Positions 7,354 to 12,064 of a stretch of DNA of 12,064 nucleotides are shown here, piece by piece. The notes below the pieces were generated by a model, which did no database searches, was not told the DNA's origin, and saw only the letters and a program-made list of their open reading frames with translations. Made by a program: the position numbers and the translations under genes. The stretch covers positions 1 to 12,064 of the forward strand of contig CAIWSO010000027.1 of NCBI GenBank assembly GCA_903915315.1, read 5' to 3'. Each line of letters begins with the position of its first letter. The stretch's first letter is position 1. The DNA is from an uncultured Spartobacteria bacterium. Its GTDB lineage: Bacteria > Verrucomicrobiota > Verrucomicrobiia > Chthoniobacterales > Terrimicrobiaceae.

Positions 7354-7382
7354 AATACAGCAATTTTGAGATCAGTTGGCAA
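7354..7382 (-). promoter_or_regulatory. Sigma70-like promoter candidate for the prs operon
   Basis: On the minus strand TTGCCA (7382-7377) is followed by exactly 17 bases and then TGTATT (7359-7354), which is preceded by TGC in the extended -10 position. The -35 matches the sigma70 consensus at 5 of 6 bases and the -10 at 4 of 6. Transcription would begin near 7347, giving a leader of about 24 bases before the ATG at 7323, and would run through the unknown gene, prs, rplY, pth, rpsF and ssb. It is the best promoter-like pair noticed in the window; no experimental support is available. Confidence 0.4.
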
Positions 7383-7386
7383 GAGG

Positions 7387-8562
7387 ATGAGTAATTACAG
7401 GGAGACTTTCATGCCAGAGCCGATCGAAGCGGCCCGAGCGATGCGCCATCGCGAGGGGTTTGCTTTTCTCGACTCTTCCCTTCCCACGGGCGGCGCACAC
7501 TCGATCCTAGCCTGTGAGCCCGACCTCGTTCTTCGTGGAACGGATTGGTCGCTCATCGAGGCAGAGCTCCAAAAAAGAAATCAAGTGGGCACAGATTGCG
7601 GTGCGGCTATCGGGTGGGTTGGTTTCGATGGGGAGTATCACTTTTCTTTTTATGATCGGATTCAGGTCTATTCGCACGATTCCCGAAATTGGAATTATTC
7701 CCCACCTGAATCGGTTTCCCATTCGGCAAATTCCCTAAGCTTAAATTTCCTGCCATCTATCGAGCGGGAAGTCTTCATCGACATGGTGGAACGGGCGAAA
7801 GCCTACATTGCCGCAGGGGATATATACCAAGTTTGTCTGAGTCACCCGTTTCATTCCGCTTTCCATGGCGACGCGTGGGATTACTACGAAAGGCTAAGAA
7901 AACACTCCCCGGCCCCCTATGGAGCCTATCTCGACGCGGGGAATCTGAAAATCGCGTCGGCTTCCCCAGAGTGCTTTTTGCGGATGGTCGGGAGGAGGAT
8001 CTCTACGCGCCCCATCAAGGGGACCCGCCCCCGCATGGCCGATCAAAAAAGCGACCGAATCAGTTCCAGAGAACTGGAAACCTCCGCAAAAGAGATCGCG
8101 GAGTTGATCATGATCACCGATCTGGAGCGCAACGACCTTGGGCGGGTTTGCGAATACGGATCGGTTTGCGTGCCCGAGTTGCTGAAGTTGGAAGCCTACG
8201 AGCAGGTGTTTCATCTTGTTTCGACGGTCGTCGGGGAATTGCGCGCGGAGGTGAGTCATGTTGCTGCCTTGCGCGCCTGCTTTCCAGGTGGGTCGATTTC
8301 CGGCGCCCCCAAGAAACGCGCTCTGGAGATCATTCATGAGCTGGAGCCATTCTCTCGAGGATTATATACAGGGGCCATTGGGTACTTCGGTTACAATGGA
8401 GAAAGCCAGTTTTCGATGACCATTCGAACGGCTGTCTTCGAGGAAGGGCGAGCCCATTTTCATGTTGGGGCCGGGATTGTGGCGGATTCCGATCCGAGTA
8501 TGGAGTGGGAAGAAACCCACCACAAGGCAGCGGGATTGTTGTTGGCGGCGAGGGAACTTTAG
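7387..8562 (+). CDS. pabB: Aminodeoxychorismate synthase component I (PabB)
   Basis: PabB converts chorismate to 4-amino-4-deoxychorismate with ammonia supplied by PabA, leading to p-aminobenzoate and folate. The chorismate-binding domain fills the C-terminal two thirds: GDIYQVCLSHPF, SPECFL, PIKGTRPR, MITDLERNDLG, GGSISGAPKKRA and HVGAGIVADSDP. Lys211 (counted from 7387) in PIKGT is the PabB hallmark; anthranilate synthase TrpE usually has Ala there. YQVCL replaces the usual YQVNL. The start is uncertain. ATG 7387 gives 391 residues and keeps YRETFMPEP, which resembles the first strand of relatives. ATG 7411 gives 383 residues and has a good GGGAG (7400-7404) six bases ahead. TTG 7366 is least likely. 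No pabA or pabC is adjacent. Its stop overlaps the convergent pseudouridine synthase. Confidence 0.9.
   Translation: MSNYRETFMPEPIEAARAMRHREGFAFLDSSLPTGGAHSILACEPDLVLRGTDWSLIEAELQKRNQVGTDCGAAIGWVGFDGEYHFSFYDRIQVYSHDSRNWNYSPPESVSHSANSLSLNFLPSIEREVFIDMVERAKAYIAAGDIYQVCLSHPFHSAFHGDAWDYYERLRKHSPAPYGAYLDAGNLKIASASPECFLRMVGRRISTRPIKGTRPRMADQKSDRISSRELETSAKEIAELIMITDLERNDLGRVCEYGSVCVPELLKLEAYEQVFHLVSTVVGELRAEVSHVAALRACFPGGSISGAPKKRALEIIHELEPFSRGLYTGAIGYFGYNGESQFSMTIRTAVFEEGRAHFHVGAGIVADSDPSMEWEETHHKAAGLLLAAREL
7400..7404 (+). promoter_or_regulatory. Possible ribosome binding site for a shorter pabB start
   Basis: GGGAG ends six bases before ATG 7411 and is the clearest Shine-Dalgarno-like sequence near any start in the window. 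If used, pabB begins MPEPIEAARAM. Because most genes here lack such motifs, and because residues encoded upstream resemble the PabB first strand, it may be coincidental. Confidence 0.35.
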
Positions 8563-9308
8563 GATTGCGCCATCCATTCCCGCATATCCGACGGCAGAGG
8601 GCACTCCCACTCGAGGATTTTACCATCCCATTCGATCGAGAGGCCGGCGGAGTGCAAGGCATGGCGAGAGAGGTGAAGTCGGGAGGCGAGCGAGGGCGTC
8701 CATCCCGTCTTGACGAATTCCAAGTATAAATCCTCTGAGGGCCCATAGATTTTATCACCTATGACGAAGTGCCCGAGGGACGCGATGTGAACTCGGATCT
8801 GGTGGGTCCTTCCCGTGATCGGTCGGGCCTCGAGAAGTGAAAAATCCCCTAGGGTATTTTTAAATGTGTCGCGTTTTTTGAAATGCGTGAGAGCTTCTGC
8901 CCCCGCTGGGTGGATGATGCGTTGGAGATGGATCTTCGTGTCAGCAACCTCGCCTTGACGAATGATCGGCGCATTGACGGAAAATTCATCGAGGGATGGA
9001 ATGCCATTCACAAGTGCCATATAGGTTTTTCGGATTTGACCTTCCTGCATGGCCATCGCCGCGCGACGCGCTGCAGCCGCATTTTTGGCGACGAGCACTA
9101 GGCCGCTGGTTTCCCGGTCGAGTCGGTTGATTAACGAAACCTGCCCTCCATTGGCGATCTCGAAGCCCAGAAGATCCTTCAGCGCATCCCAAAGGGTGCG
9201 AGGTCCACCTGGTTTCGTTGGGTGCACGAGCAATCCTGCCGGCTTGTTGACGGCAATCAGATCGGGAGTTTCACCGATGATCTCGAAGTCTGCTTGATCG
9301 TGGCTCAT
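8559..9308 (-). CDS. RluA-family RNA pseudouridine synthase
   Basis: This enzyme isomerises specific uridines to pseudouridine in rRNA or tRNA. The 249 residues lack an N-terminal S4 RNA-binding domain, as in RluA and TruC and unlike RluC or RluD. LIAVNKPAGLLVHP is at 17-30, and the catalytic motif NRLDRETSG is at 61-69 with Asp64 the nucleophile; Asn61 replaces the usual His of HRLD. ARPITGRTHQIRVHIASLGH and the following GDKIYG complete the family core. The target RNA cannot be assigned from sequence, so no symbol is given. The ATG at 9308 lies 24 bp from the divergent ABC ATPase start, and the TAA (8559-8561) interlocks with the pabB stop on the other strand. Confidence 0.92.
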   Translation of the reverse strand: MSHDQADFEIIGETPDLIAVNKPAGLLVHPTKPGGPRTLWDALKDLLGFEIANGGQVSLINRLDRETSGLVLVAKNAAAARRAAMAMQEGQIRKTYMALVNGIPSLDEFSVNAPIIRQGEVADTKIHLQRIIHPAGAEALTHFKKRDTFKNTLGDFSLLEARPITGRTHQIRVHIASLGHFVIGDKIYGPSEDLYLEFVKTGWTPSLASRLHLSRHALHSAGLSIEWDGKILEWECPLPSDMREWMAQS

Positions 9309-9332
9309 GTCGCGGAGAGTATCGACTTAAGC

Positions 9333-10025
9333 ATGATCGATCTTAAAAATGTCTCACGCATTTATTCCTCTGGCACCGGCGAGGTGCGCGCACTGGATGA
9401 TGTCTCGCTGCACATCCCGGATGGTGACTTTGTTTCGGTTACGGGGCCAAGTGGGTGTGGTAAAAGCACGTTGCTCAATATTCTTGGCGGACTAGATCAT
9501 CCAACTTCGGGCGAGATTTTTGTGAATGGGATCGCACTCCACAATGCCGGTGAAAAACAACTCACCCACTATCGTCGCCACACGCTGGGTATCGTTTTTC
9601 AGTTTTTCAACCTTCTTCCGGCAATGAATGTTCGGGAAAATGTCGAGCTGCCCCTTCTTTTAAGAGGTGACTCCACAAAATTAGCCGCACCACGCGTTGC
9701 CGAAATGCTCGATCTCGTCGGTCTCACCCATCGTGCGTCTCATTTTCCACATCAGTTAAGCGGGGGCGAGATGCAGCGTGTAGCGATCGCCAGAGCCATT
9801 GCGGGGAGCCCTAAACTCCTGCTTGCCGACGAGCCCACCGGAAATCTTGATTCCGCCAATGCCGACATCGTTTGCGAAACCCTCTCAAAGATTGCTTCCC
9901 AAAAAATTGCCACGCTGATTATTGTTACGCACAGCGAAGCCGTTGCCTCCTTGGCGTCCACTCGCATACAAATTCTCGATGGAAAAATCCTCTCACAACT
10001 CGATAGGCCTTCTACAAGCCGATGA
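9333..10025 (+). CDS. ABC transporter ATP-binding protein, MacB/LolD family
   Basis: This 230-residue ATPase has the complete nucleotide-binding domain: Walker A GPSGCGKST 38-46, Q-loop VFQFFNLLP with Gln90, signature LSGGEMQR 142-149, Walker B LLLADE 162-167, and switch His200. The sequence FQFFNLLP and the DEPTGNLD segment are typical of the MacB/LolD/FtsE-like group, which power lipoprotein release from the inner membrane, macrolide or peptide export, or cell-division transport. No FtsX-type permease lies on either side, so its partner must be encoded elsewhere. The ATG at 9333 is preferred: it starts MIDLKNVSRIYSSG, as in relatives, while an upstream in-frame ATG at 9222 would overlap the divergent gene and add unrelated residues. 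Downstream are lpxC-fabZ and lpxA, so an envelope role is plausible but inferred only from position. Confidence 0.92.
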   Translation: MIDLKNVSRIYSSGTGEVRALDDVSLHIPDGDFVSVTGPSGCGKSTLLNILGGLDHPTSGEIFVNGIALHNAGEKQLTHYRRHTLGIVFQFFNLLPAMNVRENVELPLLLRGDSTKLAAPRVAEMLDLVGLTHRASHFPHQLSGGEMQRVAIARAIAGSPKLLLADEPTGNLDSANADIVCETLSKIASQKIATLIIVTHSEAVASLASTRIQILDGKILSQLDRPSTSR

Positions 10026-10146
10026 CCCACGGTTATCGAGTGTCATGGACCGACGTCTTCAACGCTTTCATCAATCCAATCTCAATTACATTGACCTCCT
10101 CTCCTTCACTGCAGATGAGGTCTCAGCCTAAAATCCCATTCGTATC
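10026..10146 (+). other. Leader region before lpxC-fabZ
   Basis: These 121 bases separate the ABC ATPase stop from the lpxC GTG. No convincing promoter, terminator or Shine-Dalgarno motif is visible. Two small frames cross it. One, 10045-10131, encodes 28 residues (MDRRLQRFHQSNLNYIDLLS then FTADEVSA) and ends 15 bp before lpxC. The other begins with an ATG overlapping the ATPase stop (ATGA at 10022-10025) and runs 48 codons into lpxC. Neither resembles a protein I know. The first could be a remnant, a leader peptide or chance. Confidence 0.4.
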
Positions 10147-11448
10147 GTGGAAAAACAACGCACTCTAGCATCCTCAGCCAGCCTCACCGGTAGTGCACTT
10201 CATACCGGCGAAAATGTGACCCTCACCATTCTTCCGGCACCGGTAGGTCATGGTTTTAAATTTCAACGAATCGATCTTCCTGACGAGCCTGTGGTCGATG
10301 CCGCCGCAGGCAATGTGAAGACTGTCGAACGTGCAACCACACTTGTTCAAGGGGCGGTGAAAATCCACACAGTAGAGCATGTTCTTTCCGCGCTCACTGG
10401 CATGGGAGTGGATAATGCCCTCATTCAGATGGACGCCAATGAGCCCCCGATCGGCGATGGCAGTGCCTCGGCCTACATATCGCTTATTAAAGAGGCTGGC
10501 ATCGTCACTCAAGATGCGGATCGCCGCTACCTTCAGATCACGGAGCCAATCACAGTCGAGTCTAATGGTTCCGTGCTCGTCATTCTCCCCGATACCAAGT
10601 TCCGTGTTTCTTGCACGCAGGCCGGACCCGAAGGCCGATTCACTCAATTTCTCTCCGCCGAGATCACGGCCGATTTTTACGAAAAAGAAATCGCTCCCGC
10701 TCGCACCTTTGTTTTTTACGAGGATGTGAAGCATCTCATGGATAAAGGTCTCATCAAAGGTGGTAGCCTGGAAAATGCCATCGTCGCCCGTGGTGATAGC
10801 GTTCTAAGTAAGGAGCCGCTCCGCTTCCCAGATGAGTTTGTGCGTCACAAGATCCTCGATATCGTTGGCGATCTTTCGCTCTGCGGGCGATTCTTGAAGG
10901 CCCATGTGATTGCCATCAAACCCGGCCACGGAATTAATACGGAAGCCGCTAAGATCTTAGCGGAGCGTTGTAAGTCTCTCGTTGCCCCAGCCGTCATGTC
11001 GGCACCTGCTAATGATGGCGGATTAGACATCATGGGCGTCATGCAGACACTCCCACATCGCTATCCATTCCTCATGGTCGATCGCATCATTAATTTCGAA
11101 GGCGAGTTCAAAGCTACCGGGGTAAAAGCGGTCTCGATCAACGAACCTTATTTTCAAGGTCACTTCCCTGGCCATCCCGTCATGCCTGGTGTTCTTCAAC
11201 TCGAAGCCATGGCGCAGGTTTCTAGTATCGTTATGATGAGGAAGACTGAGAATGCCGGCAAAATCGGTTATTTCATGAGTGCCGATGAGGTGAAGTTTCG
11301 GAAGCCAGTCATGCCAGGCGACACCCTCTTCATTGAGTGTGAACTCACGAGTGCAAAAAAACGCCTTGGCAAGGCCTCTTGCCGATGCCTCGTTAACGGC
11401 GAGGTTGTTTCTGAGGCGATCCTTCTATTCGGACTTGTTGATAGATGA
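10147..11448 (+). CDS. lpxC-fabZ: Bifunctional LpxC deacetylase / FabZ dehydratase fusion
   Basis: Two enzymes are fused in one 433-residue chain. Residues 1 to about 285 are LpxC, the zinc-dependent UDP-3-O-(3-hydroxyacyl)-GlcNAc deacetylase that commits precursors to lipid A. TVEH with Glu77 and zinc ligand His78, DEFVRHKILDIVGD with His234, Asp238 and Asp242, and GHGIN with His261 are all present. Residues about 292-433 are FabZ, the 3-hydroxyacyl-ACP dehydratase of fatty acid synthesis: LPHRYPFLMVDRI, then GHFPGHPVMPGVLQLEAMAQ with catalytic His339 and Glu353 at the standard 14-residue spacing. The junction is an uninterrupted frame with a short linker around 280-291. The start is GTG. 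The stop overlaps the lpxA ATG as ATGA. The fusion is known from Bacteroidota and Verrucomicrobiota-type genomes. Confidence 0.95.
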   Translation: MEKQRTLASSASLTGSALHTGENVTLTILPAPVGHGFKFQRIDLPDEPVVDAAAGNVKTVERATTLVQGAVKIHTVEHVLSALTGMGVDNALIQMDANEPPIGDGSASAYISLIKEAGIVTQDADRRYLQITEPITVESNGSVLVILPDTKFRVSCTQAGPEGRFTQFLSAEITADFYEKEIAPARTFVFYEDVKHLMDKGLIKGGSLENAIVARGDSVLSKEPLRFPDEFVRHKILDIVGDLSLCGRFLKAHVIAIKPGHGINTEAAKILAERCKSLVAPAVMSAPANDGGLDIMGVMQTLPHRYPFLMVDRIINFEGEFKATGVKAVSINEPYFQGHFPGHPVMPGVLQLEAMAQVSSIVMMRKTENAGKIGYFMSADEVKFRKPVMPGDTLFIECELTSAKKRLGKASCRCLVNGEVVSEAILLFGLVDR

Positions 11449-12064
11449 CACCTATTCATCCCAGTTCCGTTGTTGATCCCAGCGCCGTCATCCATCCCGA
11501 TGCGGAAATCGGGCCATTCTGTCATATCGGTCCTCAGGTTGAGATCGGCAGTGGCACGCGCTTGGTCAGTCATGTTTCTGTCACTGGTCCCACACGCATC
11601 GGCCAAGGGAATGTTTTTTACCCACACTCCTCCATCGGCCAACGCTCTCAAGATTTGAAATACACAGCAGAGCCGACCTATCTCGAGATCGGTGATCACA
11701 ATTCCTTCCGCGAGTTTTGTACGGTGAACAGGGGCACCCTTCCAGGAACTAAGACCAGCATCGGGTCTCATGGCAACTTTCTCGCCTACTCGCATATCGC
11801 CCACGATTGCACTGTTGGTGATCACGTTATTTTCTCTAACAACGGGACTATTGCCGGACACGTAACAGTCGAGGATCACGCCATCATTGGAGGGCTCTCC
11901 GGCGTTCATCAATTTTGCCGAATCGGGCGCAATTCCATCATCGGTGGATGCACCAAGATTGTTCAGGATGTACCTCCCTTCATGATTGCGGATGGTAATC
12001 CCGCTGAAGTTCGTGGCATCAATCAAATCGGCCTAGAGCGCCATGGATTCCCTGCAGAATCCAC
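11445..12064 (+). CDS. lpxA: UDP-N-acetylglucosamine acyltransferase LpxA (cut by window end)
   Basis: LpxA transfers 3-hydroxyacyl from ACP to UDP-GlcNAc, the first step of lipid A synthesis in the cytosol. The first 206 residues of about 260 are present and the frame is open at the window end. The protein is a left-handed beta-helix of hexapeptide repeats from residue 5 onward (for example VVDPSAVIHPDAEIGPF). It contains QDLKY 69-73, HIAHDC with His117 and the catalytic-equivalent His120, and VHQFC 154-158. QDVPPFMIADGN and GLERHGF follow, as in E. coli. The position equivalent to E. coli Gly173, the acyl-length ruler, is Gly168 here, which suggests a long (C14-like) acyl chain. The ATG overlaps the lpxC-fabZ stop by four bases, indicating translational coupling. 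Confidence 0.96.
   Translation, partial: MTPIHPSSVVDPSAVIHPDAEIGPFCHIGPQVEIGSGTRLVSHVSVTGPTRIGQGNVFYPHSSIGQRSQDLKYTAEPTYLEIGDHNSFREFCTVNRGTLPGTKTSIGSHGNFLAYSHIAHDCTVGDHVIFSNNGTIAGHVTVEDHAIIGGLSGVHQFCRIGRNSIIGGCTKIVQDVPPFMIADGNPAEVRGINQIGLERHGFPAES

Noticed and set aside
7833..8339. A 168-codon plus-strand frame inside pabB
   Set aside because: It is a shifted frame of a fully conserved PabB domain, Arg-rich and without motifs.
9222..9332. N-terminal extension of the ABC ATPase from an upstream ATG
   Set aside because: It would overlap the divergent pseudouridine synthase, and the added 37 residues are unlike any ABC ATPase N terminus; ATG 9333 gives the expected one.
11268..12026. A 252-codon open frame on the minus strand across the fabZ end and lpxA
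   Set aside because: It is antisense to two well-supported genes, its translation has no recognisable domain or motif, and hexapeptide-repeat genes readily leave long antisense frames open.
1..12064. Search for CRISPR arrays, transposases, integrases, toxin-antitoxin pairs, tRNA or rRNA genes and riboswitch-like structure
   Set aside because: Nothing on either strand supported any of these; coding density is high and all confident genes are housekeeping or simple accessory functions.

Overview
The window reads as an ordinary, densely packed stretch of chromosome from a diderm (Gram-negative) bacterium. Lipid A genes (lpxC, lpxA) prove an LPS-type outer membrane. The in-frame LpxC-FabZ fusion, moderate-to-high GC by eye, and the near-absence of Shine-Dalgarno motifs fit Verrucomicrobiota or a related PVC lineage best; Bacteroidota also carry this fusion. 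The phylum call is inference from remembered gene architecture, not from a search. I see no mobile element, CRISPR array, tRNA, rRNA or defence system.

Layout. Bases 1-1396 hold the C-terminal half of the disaggregase ClpB (plus strand), followed after 24 bp by a signal-peptide-bearing alpha/beta-hydrolase (1421-2308). Convergent to these, on the minus strand, is ruvB (2346-3386). A 202-bp AT-rich spacer with short repeats separates ruvB from a tight minus-strand run. In transcription order that run is an unknown secreted protein (7323-6661), prs (6623-5661), rplY of the long CTC form (5651-4995), pth (4982-4410), rpsF (4404-4090) and ssb (4068-3589). Gaps inside it are 37, 9, 12, 5 and 21 bp, so it is very probably one operon. 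A promoter-like TTGCCA-N17-TGTATT lies just upstream of its first gene.

Diverging from that operon is pabB (about 7387-8562, plus strand). It ends stop-to-stop, overlapping by 4 bp, with a convergent RluA-family pseudouridine synthase (9308-8559). Only 24 bp beyond the synthase start, a MacB/LolD-type ABC ATPase begins on the plus strand (9333-10025) without an adjacent permease. After a 121-bp gap come the lpxC-fabZ fusion (10147-11448) and lpxA (from 11445, cut by the window end), joined by an ATGA overlap.

Functional reading. The minus-strand operon couples PRPP synthesis to translation (bL25, peptidyl-tRNA hydrolase, bS6) and single-stranded DNA protection. The right end makes lipid A: LpxA acylates UDP-GlcNAc, LpxC deacetylates the product, and FabZ handles the 3-hydroxyacyl-ACP pool that LpxA draws on. 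A LolD-like ATPase nearby would suit envelope biogenesis, but that link is only positional. Everything recognised is housekeeping; I did not find a convincing undescribed system. The best leads are the unknown secreted protein at the head of the prs operon, the repeat-bearing ssb-ruvB spacer, and the unexplained leader before lpxC.
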